Part shown: positions 1 through 7,803 of the stretch, piece after piece
Layout of the letters: each line of letters starts with the position of its first letter
Position numbering within the stretch: position 1 is the stretch's first letter
Source: an uncultured Acidimicrobiaceae bacterium
GTDB lineage: Bacteria; Actinomycetota; Acidimicrobiia; Acidimicrobiales; Ilumatobacteraceae
Direction of reading: 5' to 3'
NCBI GenBank assembly: GCA_903919215.1
Contig: CAIXHI010000037.1
Coordinates: 1-22,264, forward strand
Length of the DNA stretch: 22,264 bases
Notes under the pieces: generated by a model
Told to the model about the DNA's origin: nothing
Databases searched by the model: none
The model's input: the letters and a program-made list of their open reading frames with translations, nothing else
Made by a program: the position numbers and the translations under genes

Positions 1-161
1 CGGTCGGCGTCGCGGACGAACGCTGCGTGCTCGTCGGCGTCGCTGAAGACGGCGACTGAATCGATCGCCAGTTCGCGGCAGGTGCGCATGACGCGGCGGG
101 CGATCTCGCCGCGGTTGGCCACGAGGATGGAGGTGATGGGACGTACAGGGTTCATGGTCAT
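1..161 (-). CDS. Acyl-CoA carboxylase, biotin carboxylase (alpha) subunit, N-terminal part
   Basis: This is the first 53 or so codons of a gene that runs off the left edge. The protein begins MTMNPVRPITSILVANRGEI; the ILVANRGEIARRV stretch followed by AVFSDAD is the signature of the N-terminal (PreATP-grasp) domain of biotin carboxylases, which carboxylate biotin with ATP and bicarbonate for acetyl-, propionyl- or methylcrotonyl-CoA carboxylases. I place the start at ATG 161-159 because it overlaps the stop codon of the upstream carboxyltransferase gene as TGATG, a usual translational-coupling arrangement; a second in-frame ATG at 155 is possible. Its partner is the beta subunit directly upstream. 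Whether a biotin carrier domain is fused at the C-terminus cannot be seen here. Confidence 0.9.
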   Translation of the reverse strand, partial: MTMNPVRPITSILVANRGEIARRVMRTCRELAIDSVAVFSDADEHAAFVRDAD

Positions 162-1759
162 CACATCCGGAACACGCCGTAGCCGCGTGTGCCCTCGATG
201 GGTTGGTTGTCGATCACGCTGAGGCACATGCCCAGCACAGTGCGAGTGTCGCGCGGGTCGATGATGCCGTCGTCGTAGAGCTTGCCGCTCATGAACATCG
301 CCAGCGATTCCCGCTCGATCTGTTCCTCGACGAGTTGCCGTAGACCGGCATCGGCCTCCTCGTCGAAGGGTTTACCCATCGACGCTGCCGACTCGCGGGC
401 GACGATGCTCATCACACCTGCCAGTTGCGCAGGGCCCATCACGGCGCTCTTCGCGTTCGGCCAGGCGAAGAGGAACCGTGGCCCAAAGGCCCGTCCGCAC
501 ATGCCGTAGTTGCCGGCGCCGTACGAGGCCGCCATATTGACCGTCAGGTGCGGTACCCGGCTGTTGGAGACGGCGTTGATCATCTTCGAGCCGTCCTTGA
601 TGATGCCCCGCTGCTCGAACTCCTTGCCCACCATGTAGCCAGTGGTGTTCTGCAGGAACAGGAGCGGTGTGTCGATCTGGTTGGCCAACTGGATGAACTG
701 GGCCGCCTTCTCGCTCTCCTCGCTGAACAGCACACCATGGTGGTTGGCGAGGATGCCGATGGGGTAGCCGTGCAACTCGGCGAAGCCGGTGACGAGCGAC
801 GTGCCGTACAGCGGTTTGAACTCGTCGAAGTCGCTGTCGTCGACGACACGGGCGATGACGTCGCGTGGGTCGAAGGGCACCTTCGGGTCGGCGCTGGGGA
901 TACCCAGCAGCTGTTCGGGGTCGTACTTCGGCGGCCGGCCGGCGCCACGTGGTCCGGGGCCGCGTTTGCGTTGGTTCAGTCGCTTCACGACCTGGCGGCC
1001 GAGGCGGATGGCATCGAGTTCGTCGAGTGCGAAGTAGTCGGCGAGGCCACTGATGCGAGCGTGCATCTCGGCGCCGCCAAGGCTCTCATCATCACTGTCT
1101 TCTCCGGTGGCCATCTTCACCAGCGGCGGGCCACCGAGGAACACCTTCGAACGTTCCTTGATCATCACCACGTAGTCGCTCATGCCGGGCACGTAGGCGC
1201 CGCCGGCAGTGGAGTTGCCGAACACGATCGAGACCTGTGGGATACCGGCCGCGGACGCGTTGGTGATGTTGCGGAAGCTCGCGCCACCGGGGATGAAGAT
1301 CTCGCTCTGGGTCGGGAGGTCTGCGCCGCCCGATTCGGTGAGACCGATCACCGGCAGCCGGTTCTCGCGGGCGATCTCCGCTGCGCGCAGACCCTTCTTC
1401 AACGTGAACGGGTTGCTGGCCCCGCCGCGCATTGTCGGGTCGCTGCCGGAGATCAGGCACTCGACACCCTCGACCACGCCGATGCCGGTGACGCTTCCGG
1501 CTCCCACCGGGAAGGAACTGCCGTATGCCGCCAGCGGCGACAGTTCGAGGAACGGTGAGTCGGGGTCGACCAGTGCCTCGATTCGCTCGCGGATCAGCAG
1601 CTTGCCGCGGGATCGGTGGCGGGCGACGTACTTCTCGCCGCCGCCGAGATTAACCTTGGCGAGTTCCTCGTCGTGCGCCGCGAGTTGCGCGATCAACGCC
1701 GCGCGGTTCGCCCGGTACGCCTCGCTGTGCTCATCGATCCGGTCGGGCAGTACGGGCAT
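161..1759 (-). CDS. Acyl-CoA carboxylase carboxyltransferase (beta) subunit, methylcrotonyl/geranyl-CoA carboxylase type
   Basis: The 532-residue protein has the usual length of biotin-dependent carboxyltransferase beta subunits, which move the carboxyl group from carboxybiotin to an acyl-CoA. The N-terminal half contains GGGEKYVARHRSRGKL (about 39-54) and the oxyanion-hole loop GNSTAGGAYVPGMSD (181-195), followed by KVFLGGPPLVK. The C-terminal half has FLQNTTGYMVGKEFE and SYGAGNYGMCGRAFGPRF; the GAGNYGMCGRA form is typical of methylcrotonyl- and geranyl-CoA carboxylases rather than propionyl-CoA carboxylase. The reading frame is open further upstream, but I chose ATG 1759 because GGGAG lies just before it and the enoyl-CoA hydratase stop is one base away. 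With the neighbouring hydratase this suggests leucine/isovalerate or branched acyclic terpenoid breakdown (inference); the exact substrate is not certain. Confidence 0.92.
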   Translation of the reverse strand: MPVLPDRIDEHSEAYRANRAALIAQLAAHDEELAKVNLGGGEKYVARHRSRGKLLIRERIEALVDPDSPFLELSPLAAYGSSFPVGAGSVTGIGVVEGVECLISGSDPTMRGGASNPFTLKKGLRAAEIARENRLPVIGLTESGGADLPTQSEIFIPGGASFRNITNASAAGIPQVSIVFGNSTAGGAYVPGMSDYVVMIKERSKVFLGGPPLVKMATGEDSDDESLGGAEMHARISGLADYFALDELDAIRLGRQVVKRLNQRKRGPGPRGAGRPPKYDPEQLLGIPSADPKVPFDPRDVIARVVDDSDFDEFKPLYGTSLVTGFAELHGYPIGILANHHGVLFSEESEKAAQFIQLANQIDTPLLFLQNTTGYMVGKEFEQRGIIKDGSKMINAVSNSRVPHLTVNMAASYGAGNYGMCGRAFGPRFLFAWPNAKSAVMGPAQLAGVMSIVARESAASMGKPFDEEADAGLRQLVEEQIERESLAMFMSGKLYDDGIIDPRDTRTVLGMCLSVIDNQPIEGTRGYGVFRM

Positions 1760-1760
1760 G

Positions 1761-2522
1761 TCAGCTCCCAGTTCCTGGTAGTGACACCCACGCCGGTGGG
1801 CGCTTCTCGATGAATGCGGACATCCCCTCGGCCGCTTCGGCGGAGCCGAACAGCGTCTCGCTGAGTGCCTGCATCTCGGCCATGTTCGGCGCAGCCTGAC
1901 GCAGCACACGTTTGGTGGCAGCGACTGCACCCGGTGCGCCCGCCAGAACTCCGGCCACCAACATCTGCACGGTGGCCGCCACATCGTCGGTGACGTGAGT
2001 GATCAGGCCCATGTCGCGGGCGGCTTCGGCGTCGAACGCTTCGCCGGTGAGGAACGGGGCAGCGATCTTGCTCCACGAGCAGCGGGCGAGGATCGGCACG
2101 CTGATCATCGCGGGCGCCACTCCGATGCGCACCTCGGTGAAGGCGAAGGTGACGGCCCGATTGACCACGACGAGGTCGCAGGCGGCCATGATGCCGATGC
2201 CGCCGGCGCGCACACTGCCGTTGACGGCAGCGATGGTGGGCGCTGGGCACGACGCGAGGCGTTCCATCGCGTTCGCCATCGGGCCGTTCCCGGTTGGGCC
2301 CGCACCACGTTCTTTCAGGTCGGCGCCAGCGCAGAACGCGGGTGCCGTATGCGTGAGCACCACCACCCGCACATCGGACTGCTCAGCCCTGTCGAGAGCT
2401 CCGTGCAGTTCACCGACCAGTTGTCGGGACAGCGCATTGCGGTTGGTCGGGGAGTCGAGCGTGATCGTCGCCACCCCGCCGTCCACCGCGCAGTGAACGA
2501 GCTCACCAGGTACATCACCCAT
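1761..2522 (-). CDS. Enoyl-CoA hydratase/isomerase family protein
   Basis: A 253-residue crotonase-fold protein. It shows the CoA/oxyanion-hole stretch AFCAGADLKERG (about 62-73) and the second loop NGSVRAGGIGIMAACD (101-116). E130 in FAFTEVRIGVAP matches the second catalytic Glu of rat mitochondrial hydratase (Glu164), but the position of the first (Glu144) is G110, so only one of the two acids is present. Such single-Glu members include various actinobacterial paralogues whose reactions differ, so ordinary hydratase activity is not assured. The gene ends one base before the carboxyltransferase start, so the two are co-transcribed; a role in hydrating a glutaconyl-CoA-type product of the carboxylase is plausible (inference). 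The start is the only reasonable ATG, 35 bases after the helicase stop, although its Shine-Dalgarno is weak. Confidence 0.88.
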   Translation of the reverse strand: MGDVPGELVHCAVDGGVATITLDSPTNRNALSRQLVGELHGALDRAEQSDVRVVVLTHTAPAFCAGADLKERGAGPTGNGPMANAMERLASCPAPTIAAVNGSVRAGGIGIMAACDLVVVNRAVTFAFTEVRIGVAPAMISVPILARCSWSKIAAPFLTGEAFDAEAARDMGLITHVTDDVAATVQMLVAGVLAGAPGAVAATKRVLRQAAPNMAEMQALSETLFGSAEAAEGMSAFIEKRPPAWVSLPGTGS

Positions 2523-2557
2523 GTAGCCGACTGTAGACCCACAGGGCGTAGGTCGGC

Positions 2558-4456
2558 TCAGCCGGGCTCGGTGGTGATCTCGCGTAGAAAGGCTTCGGCT
2601 ACTGCCCGCTCGCGTGTGCGCTTCATCGGTGGCAACGCCTTGACGATGTCCCACCGGTAGTTCGCCTTACCGAGCCGTGGGTCCATCACTGCCACGACGC
2701 CGCGGTCGGTGGCGTTACGGATGAGACGCCCTGTGGCCTGGGCCAGCAGCATCGATGCTCGAGGTAGGTCGATCTGACCGAACGCCGACGCGCCCAACTG
2801 ATCGCGTCGTGCTGAGAGCAACGGGTCGTCGGGTCGCGGGAAGGGAATGCGATCGATCACCACGAGGCTCAGCGTGCGCCCGGGGATGTCGACTCCCTGA
2901 AAGAAGCCAGCGGTGGCGAACAGGCAGGTGTGCTCATCCTCGCTGAACGCCTTGACCAGAGCGGTCTTGGGTAGGTCTCGCTGCGTCATGATCGGCACGG
3001 AGACTCGTGCACGCACTGCCTCGGCGGCAGCGTCCATCGCCTTCCAACTGGTGAACAACGCCAACGTGCGTCCGCCCGCTGCGGTGATGAGCGCCACGAG
3101 TTCGTCGTGCACCGCAGCTGCGTACTGTGCGGTGCGCGGGTCTGGCATGTGGAGCGCGCAGTACAGCAGCGCGTTGTGCTCGTAGTCGAACGGGCTGCCG
3201 ACATCGACCTCGTCGAACTCACCGGGTGGCAGACCGACCCGCGCTCCGAGCGAGCTGGGGATGGTTGCGCTGCACAGGACTGCGGTGCGCTGCGACCAGA
3301 TGCCGTTGGCCAGCACTCCACCCACCTCGAGCGGTGCGATTTCGAGACGTGGGTAGTCGGGGCCGCCGCTGACGAAGGAGACGTAACCCTCCTGCCCGCG
3401 CAGTGCTGTGTCGAGCGCGTCCTGGAGTCGCGTGGCCAGTTGCTGTCCGCGGATCTTGCGTGCCTTGGCATCCTCGACGTCGGTGTCGATCGCGCGCAGC
3501 GCGCTCTGCGCCTTCTCGATGCGACCGCGCACATCGATGAGCATGTCCTGGATCGCGTCGGGGTACGGCGTGGCGAGCCGTTGTCCGAGGAACGGTACGA
3601 GCGCGTCGCGTACCCGCACGGACGCCTCGGCCAGTGGGCTGATCACGGCGGGGTCGTCGAGGATTCGCTTCAGCGACGCCGTCAACGTGGTGAAGCGACC
3701 CCCCGCAACCTGTACGCCGACGGTGTCGCTCATGATGTCTTCGAGCTGGTGCGCCTCGTCCATCACCACGACATCGTGTTCGGGCAGGATCATCCCGCCA
3801 CTGCCCACGTGCAGCCCGTACAGGTGCATGTTGACCACGATCACATCAGCGGCGGCGGCTCGTTGGCGGGCCAGTTCAGCGAAGCAGACACTGCCCATCG
3901 GACAACGGTTGGCTCCGGGGCATTCATCGCTGCCGACGCTGACTGCCTGCCAGGCGCGGTCGCTGGGTGCCCAGCTGAGCGAGGCCTGATCACCGGTCTC
4001 GGTATCGGCCGACCATGCCACCAAGCGGTTGATCTCGACCTTCGTCGTGGCGGCGAACTCCTCGAGTTCCAGTTGGCCGGTGGCCTTGTTCTGGATCTCC
4101 CGTACGCGCTGCATGCACACGTAGTTGCTGCGCCCCTTCAGCACCGCCCAGTCGAAGGGAACGCCGAGGTGCTGTTGCAGGAACGGCAGATCCTTTGCTG
4201 CGAGTTGGTCCTGCAGGGCTTTGGTGGCGGTGGCGACCACCACCGTCTTGCCTGCCAGCACTGCCGGCACCAGATAGCCGATGGTCTTGCCAGTCCCGGT
4301 GCCAGCCTGCACCACCAGATGGCGGCCGGTCTTCACCGCGTTGCCCACAGCGATGGCCATCTCACGCTGCCCAGGACGGTCCTCGGCGGCGGGGAGTGCG
4401 CCGGTGACCGTCGCGAGCGCGTCGACGAGGCTCTGGGTGCTGTCGTCGGCGGCCAT
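2558..4456 (-). CDS. dinG: DinG/XPD-type ATP-dependent DNA helicase
   Basis: A 632-residue superfamily 2 helicase. Motif I (Walker A) is AGTGTGKT at 51-58, motif Ia is VVVATATKALQDQL, motif II is DEAH at 233-236, and motif VI is QATGRLIR at about 573-580, with QGVDIPG before it. Four cysteines between motifs I and II (C114, C179, C185, C191) are placed like the ligands of the iron-sulphur cluster found in XPD and DinG helicases. The family unwinds DNA 5' to 3' and resolves R-loops and other unusual structures. Single-gene actinobacterial DinG proteins of this size are common. A TAGCGT hexamer ends 8 bases before the ATG and there is no Shine-Dalgarno, so the mRNA may be leaderless. The acyl-CoA genes follow within 35 bases and may share its transcript. 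Confidence 0.93.
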   Translation of the reverse strand: MAADDSTQSLVDALATVTGALPAAEDRPGQREMAIAVGNAVKTGRHLVVQAGTGTGKTIGYLVPAVLAGKTVVVATATKALQDQLAAKDLPFLQQHLGVPFDWAVLKGRSNYVCMQRVREIQNKATGQLELEEFAATTKVEINRLVAWSADTETGDQASLSWAPSDRAWQAVSVGSDECPGANRCPMGSVCFAELARQRAAAADVIVVNMHLYGLHVGSGGMILPEHDVVVMDEAHQLEDIMSDTVGVQVAGGRFTTLTASLKRILDDPAVISPLAEASVRVRDALVPFLGQRLATPYPDAIQDMLIDVRGRIEKAQSALRAIDTDVEDAKARKIRGQQLATRLQDALDTALRGQEGYVSFVSGGPDYPRLEIAPLEVGGVLANGIWSQRTAVLCSATIPSSLGARVGLPPGEFDEVDVGSPFDYEHNALLYCALHMPDPRTAQYAAAVHDELVALITAAGGRTLALFTSWKAMDAAAEAVRARVSVPIMTQRDLPKTALVKAFSEDEHTCLFATAGFFQGVDIPGRTLSLVVIDRIPFPRPDDPLLSARRDQLGASAFGQIDLPRASMLLAQATGRLIRNATDRGVVAVMDPRLGKANYRWDIVKALPPMKRTRERAVAEAFLREITTEPG

Positions 4457-4464
4457 GGTGTCCG

Positions 4465-4470
4465 ACGCTA
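4465..4470 (-). promoter_or_regulatory. Candidate -10 box of the helicase gene
   Basis: TAGCGT fits the TANNNT pattern of actinobacterial -10 elements and lies 8 bases from the ATG, which would put the transcription start at or next to the start codon. I see no convincing -35 box. Confidence 0.35.
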
Positions 4471-4496
4471 CCGAGCCAGTACGGGCCGTGTACGGA

Positions 4497-5738
4497 TCAG
4501 TCCGTGATCGCGCTGTAGATCAGATTGCGCAGTTGCCCGCGGAAGTCGAAGATGCCCGACGGCATCAGTTGGGTCATGAACACGACCCACAGATCTTCGA
4601 CCGGATCGATCCAGAACACGGTGGACGCGGCGCCGCCCCAGTAATAGTCGTGGCGGCTGGCCGAACCTGCCGCGACCTGATCGATAGTGGACGCGAACCC
4701 GAGGCCGAAGCCCACACCGACGTTGCCGTACAACTCGACGAGCGCCACGTCGAGCGAAGCGAGATCCTTGCCGCCGGGCAGGTGGTTGCGACGCATCAGT
4801 TCGAGCGTGCGCGGTCCGATGATGCGCTGTCCGTCGAGTTCGCCGTTGCGCCGCAACATCTCGCAGAACCGTGTGTAGTCGTCGATCGTGCCGGCGAGTC
4901 CGCCGCCGCCCGAGACGAACTTCGGCGGGCGTGTGTACGCGCTGGTGGTGGGGTCGTCGAGCAGGGTCGTGGTCTTGTCGGCGTTACGGGCGTAGTTGGC
5001 GGCGAAGCGCGGCACGTTCTCGGGCGCAACCTGGAACGACGTATCCACCATGCCCAACGGGCCGGTGATGTGCTGCTGCAGGTACTCGGCGAGCGGCTGC
5101 CCCGAGATGCGCTCGACGAGGGCGCCGCACGCGTCGGTGGACAGTGAGTACATGTAGGCGGTGCCCGGCTGGAAGCGCAGCGGCACCAGCGCCAGCTTGT
5201 CCATGAACTCGGGCAGCGATTGCTCGGTGCCGAAGGAACGGATGCCGTTCGCCCGGTACAGGGCGTCGACTTCGTGCTGGTCGCCCATGCCCGGCAGCCC
5301 GCCGCCATAGGTGATCCCGGCCGTGTGCGTGAGCAGATCGCGGATCGATACCGGTCGGTGGGCGGGCTCGGTGACCATGTCGGCACCTGCTCCCGAGACC
5401 CACACCTGGTGCAGACGCCAGGAGGGGAAGAAGCGATGCACCGGATCGTCGAGCTGGAACAAGCCGCGCTCGAACAACTGCATCAGCGCGATCGAGACCA
5501 GCGGTTTGGTCATCGAGTAGATGCGAAAGATGGTGTTCTCAGCCATGGGGACCGCGCGCTCGCGATCCGACAGTCCTAACGTCGCTCGGTACGCGAGGTG
5601 GCCGCGCCGACCGATCGCGACCTGGCAGCCGGCGATCTTGTCCGTGTCGATGTACCGCTGCTGCAAATGGGCGGCGATACGGTCGAGCCGCGCCGGATCG
5701 AATCCCACGCTCGTTGCATCCACCTGTGTGCTTCTCAC
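4497..5738 (-). CDS. Serine hydrolase of the beta-lactamase class C / family VIII esterase type
   Basis: A 413-residue protein of the class C beta-lactamase/DD-peptidase-like family (COG1680 type). The nucleophile motif is SMTK (S75-K78). The second motif is Y197-S-L-S-T-D, the arrangement seen in family VIII carboxylesterases where Tyr acts as general base. A WGG motif near 367-369 takes the place of the KTG box. There is no signal peptide or membrane segment from the chosen start, so it is probably cytoplasmic, which favours an esterase over a periplasmic lactamase (inference). I chose GTG 5738, preceded by GAGGGAG at good spacing and 14 bases after the uppS stop; the upstream open frame lies inside uppS. 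It is likely co-transcribed with uppS. Its substrate is unknown and antibiotic resistance should not be assumed. Confidence 0.88.
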   Translation of the reverse strand: MRSTQVDATSVGFDPARLDRIAAHLQQRYIDTDKIAGCQVAIGRRGHLAYRATLGLSDRERAVPMAENTIFRIYSMTKPLVSIALMQLFERGLFQLDDPVHRFFPSWRLHQVWVSGAGADMVTEPAHRPVSIRDLLTHTAGITYGGGLPGMGDQHEVDALYRANGIRSFGTEQSLPEFMDKLALVPLRFQPGTAYMYSLSTDACGALVERISGQPLAEYLQQHITGPLGMVDTSFQVAPENVPRFAANYARNADKTTTLLDDPTTSAYTRPPKFVSGGGGLAGTIDDYTRFCEMLRRNGELDGQRIIGPRTLELMRRNHLPGGKDLASLDVALVELYGNVGVGFGLGFASTIDQVAAGSASRHDYYWGGAASTVFWIDPVEDLWVVFMTQLMPSGIFDFRGQLRNLIYSAITD

Positions 5739-5752
5739 ATTGCTCCCTCGCG

Positions 5753-6439
5753 TCAGCGGACCAGCAACAATGCCGCGTCCAGCTCCGCCGCATCGAATTC
5801 GGGCCACGGGCGCTCGGTGAAGTACACCTCGCTGCCAGCGCTCTGCCACAGCATGAAGTTGGAGATGCGCAGCTCGCCGGACGTGCGGACCAGCACATCC
5901 ACCGGTGGCAGGTCGGGTAGGTAGAGGTTGCGCTCGATGGCGGCTTCGTCGACCGGGCCCTGTGTCGCGGCCAGTTGCGCAGCGTGCACCATCTCGGCGT
6001 GGCTGCCGTAATCGAAGGCAACGGTGAGGACCATGCCCGTGTTCTTGGCTGTGTCGCGGATTGCCCTACGAATGGCACGCTGCACGTACTTCGGGGTACG
6101 TGCTTCGGGGAGGTCGAACGGGCGCCCCATCCACTGGATGCGTACGTTGAGTTCGTTGAGTTCGGCGACTCGTCCGAACAGTTTCTTGTGCAGACCCAGG
6201 ATGTGGCGTACCTCGCCTCGCGGTCGCACCCAGTTCTCGGTGGAGAAACCGAACACCGTGAGCCATCCGACGTTGCGCGTCACGGCGACGCGCACCAGGC
6301 GGGCCAGGTTCTCCTCGCCCTCGGTGTGCCCCTCGGTGCGGGGCAGGTTGCGCCGGTTCGCCCACCTGCCGTTGCCGTCCATGATGCAGGCGACGTGCAC
6401 AGGGCGCCCGGTGGGCGAGTGGGTGTCGGAGGTCGGCAC
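5753..6439 (-). CDS. uppS: Cis-prenyltransferase (isoprenyl diphosphate synthase, UppS family), lacking the C-terminal RxG element
   Basis: The 228-residue protein condenses isopentenyl diphosphate onto an allylic diphosphate to build the polyprenyl carrier for cell-wall synthesis. The catalytic motif MDGNGRWA (20-27, Asp21), GFSTENWVRP (64-73), and RTSGELRISNFMLW (185-198) are intact, and EVYFTERPWPEF follows. It then ends at DAALLLVR, about 20 residues short: the terminal RRFGG block of homodimeric UppS enzymes is absent, and no other frame after the stop restores it. I chose GTG 6439 because TAGGGT lies 7 bases upstream, suggesting a leaderless message; ATG 6487 would add 16 residues but sits only 29 bases from the divergent gene and has no ribosome binding site. 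The divergent neighbour appears to supply the missing element. Confidence 0.9.
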   Translation of the reverse strand: MPTSDTHSPTGRPVHVACIMDGNGRWANRRNLPRTEGHTEGEENLARLVRVAVTRNVGWLTVFGFSTENWVRPRGEVRHILGLHKKLFGRVAELNELNVRIQWMGRPFDLPEARTPKYVQRAIRRAIRDTAKNTGMVLTVAFDYGSHAEMVHAAQLAATQGPVDEAAIERNLYLPDLPPVDVLVRTSGELRISNFMLWQSAGSEVYFTERPWPEFDAAELDAALLLVR

Positions 6440-6446
6440 GTTGCCA

Positions 6447-6452
6447 ACCCTA
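6447..6452 (-). promoter_or_regulatory. Candidate -10 box of uppS
   Basis: TAGGGT ends 7 bases before the GTG start of uppS. It matches TANNNT and helps decide for the GTG start. The -35 region shows no clear match. Confidence 0.35.
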
Positions 6453-6504
6453 CTGTCCTGAGGCTCTGCGGTCCGGGCTGCCACCATTCCGGTGGTCCGC
6501 GTGG

Positions 6505-6510
6505 GACAAT
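6505..6510 (+). promoter_or_regulatory. Candidate -10 box of the UppS-like partner gene
   Basis: GACAAT (four of six matches to TATAAT) ends 6 bases before ATG 6517, and there is no Shine-Dalgarno. With the uppS hexamer it would form two back-to-back promoters about 53 bases apart, which would allow joint control of the two genes. Confidence 0.3.
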
Positions 6511-6516
6511 GGCCGG

Positions 6517-7053
6517 ATGACCCCCGAGCCCGTCGACCAGGTGCTGCTGCACCATGTCATCGTGGTCGGCGGTTCGCTCACCGAATGGGCTTCGCTCACC
6601 GAGGATCAGTGGTCGACCCGGCTCACTGACATGGGCAAGGTGGCCGACCACGTGGGTGCTCAGTGGCTGATCCTGCGGCCGTACGGCCCGGACCAGTCCG
6701 CTCACGCGGTACCCGAACGTTCCGCCAGGGTGGGGAACTGTCTCGTCGTCGCTCAGCCAGACACCGATGGTCGGCGGCGCCTGGCGCGGGTCATCGCCGG
6801 GTTGCAGCAGCGAGGCGCGTTCATCAGCGAGGCTGCCATCGACGCGGAGATGAACGCTCCGGCGCAAGTCGACCCCGATCTCGTCGTCGTGCTCGCACCA
6901 TCGCGCCGGATGCCACCATCGCTGGTGTGGGAGTTGGCCTACAGCGAGCTCGTCTTTGTCGATTCCCCGTGGCTGCACTTGGCCGCTCAGCAACTTGACG
7001 AGGCAATGGCCTCGTACGCGCACCGCCACCGCCGTTTCGGCGGGGTCGACTGA
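6517..7053 (+). CDS. Degenerate UppS-like protein with an intact C-terminal RxG motif (putative non-catalytic cis-prenyltransferase subunit)
   Basis: At first sight this 178-residue protein is unassigned, but it can be laid along UppS. HHVIVVGGSLTEWA (12-25) takes the place of the family's H-V-A-x-I-M-D-G-N-G-R-W-A stretch with the catalytic Asp gone. PDLVVVLAPSRRMPPSLVWELAYSELVFVD (120-149, in two parts PDLVVVLAPSRR and MPPSLVWELAYSELVFVD) takes the place of the segment with the R-T-x-G-E-x-R motif, whose Arg/Gly/Glu are lost while the W-x-L-A-Y-S-E-L core is kept. It ends in SYAHRHRRFGGVD (166-178), the ordinary UppS tail that its divergent neighbour lacks. By analogy with NgBR/Nus1, which lack the catalytic Asp but donate an RxG motif to the catalytic partner, I infer an accessory subunit. 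recO begins 13 bases downstream. Homology is read by eye; confidence in the coding call is high, in the function moderate. Confidence 0.8.
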   Translation: MTPEPVDQVLLHHVIVVGGSLTEWASLTEDQWSTRLTDMGKVADHVGAQWLILRPYGPDQSAHAVPERSARVGNCLVVAQPDTDGRRRLARVIAGLQQRGAFISEAAIDAEMNAPAQVDPDLVVVLAPSRRMPPSLVWELAYSELVFVDSPWLHLAAQQLDEAMASYAHRHRRFGGVD

Positions 7054-7066
7054 CGTCGGGCGCCAC

Positions 7067-7798
7067 GTGGCCAGCCACCTGTATCGCGACACTGCCGTGG
7101 TGTTGCGCACCTACAAACTCGGCGAAGCCGACCGCATCGTGGTCTTACTCACGGAGGCGCACGGCAAAGTCCGCGCGGTGGCCAAGGGTGTGCGCAAGAC
7201 GAAGTCGAAGTTCGGCGCTCGCCTAGAACCGATGAGTCACGTCCACCTGCTGCTGTCGCAAGGTCGCGACCTCGACGTGGTCAGCCAGGCCGAGTCGGTG
7301 GAATCGCTGGCGCCGTTGGTCGCCGATCTCGACCACCTCACGGCCGGGATCGCCGTGCTGGAAGCGGCGGATCAGATGGCGCTCGAGCGTGAGCCGAACC
7401 CGGGTCTGTATCGCATGGTGGTGGGTGCCTTGCGCACCATCGCTTCCCGTGGCGGCTCGCTGGTAGTGCCCGCCTTCTACTGGAAGTTGCTCGCCGCCGA
7501 TGGTGTGCGCCCTGAACTCGATGTGTGTGTGCGCTGCGGCGAGGCCGGCCCGTTGGTGGCGTTCGACATGAACCACGGCGGGGTGCTGTGCCGAACCTGC
7601 CGCTCTGGTGCGCCGCTGTCGGAAGGGGCGTTGGAGATCATGCGGATGATCCTCGGCGGACGCCTGAACGACGCGCTGAACACGCCGCCATCACGCGAGA
7701 CCCACGAGGTGATGGCCCACGCGACGCGCTCGCTCGAGCACCACATCGAGCGTCGTCTGCGCACGGTGGCGATGTTCGAACGAGCTGAACTCGGCTAG
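7067..7798 (+). CDS. recO: DNA repair protein RecO
   Basis: A 243-residue RecO. It loads RecA on single-stranded DNA together with RecR during RecF-pathway recombinational repair. The N-terminal OB-fold begins with AVVLRTYKLGEADRIVVLLT (10-29), followed by GKVRAVAKGVRKTKSKFGARLEP (33-55), nearly textbook RecO sequence. A zinc-finger pair, CVRC (C154, C157) and CRTC (C175, C178), sits in the C-terminal helical domain. I chose GTG 7067, just upstream of the conserved start of the OB-fold, with GGG 6 bases before it; longer open frame upstream lies within the previous gene. It is probably co-transcribed with the UppS-like gene. It ends only 5 bases from the convergent lipoprotein stop, leaving no room for a terminator between them. 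Confidence 0.94.
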   Translation: MASHLYRDTAVVLRTYKLGEADRIVVLLTEAHGKVRAVAKGVRKTKSKFGARLEPMSHVHLLLSQGRDLDVVSQAESVESLAPLVADLDHLTAGIAVLEAADQMALEREPNPGLYRMVVGALRTIASRGGSLVVPAFYWKLLAADGVRPELDVCVRCGEAGPLVAFDMNHGGVLCRTCRSGAPLSEGALEIMRMILGGRLNDALNTPPSRETHEVMAHATRSLEHHIERRLRTVAMFERAELG

Positions 7799-7803
7799 CA
7801 GGT

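Noticed and set aside
425..1558. Plus-strand open frame (377 codons) across the carboxyltransferase gene
   Set aside because: Antisense shadow of a clearly identified gene; composition is the mirror of the real frame.
3107..4507. Long plus-strand open frame (466 codons) across the helicase gene
   Set aside because: It is the antisense shadow of dinG, common in G+C-rich DNA; the translation has no recognisable motifs while the minus strand has a full helicase motif set.
5739..5752. Frameshift explanation for the missing UppS tail
   Set aside because: The 14 bases after the stop and the following sequence in the other frames do not encode anything like RRFGG; the next gene begins at once with its own ribosome binding site.
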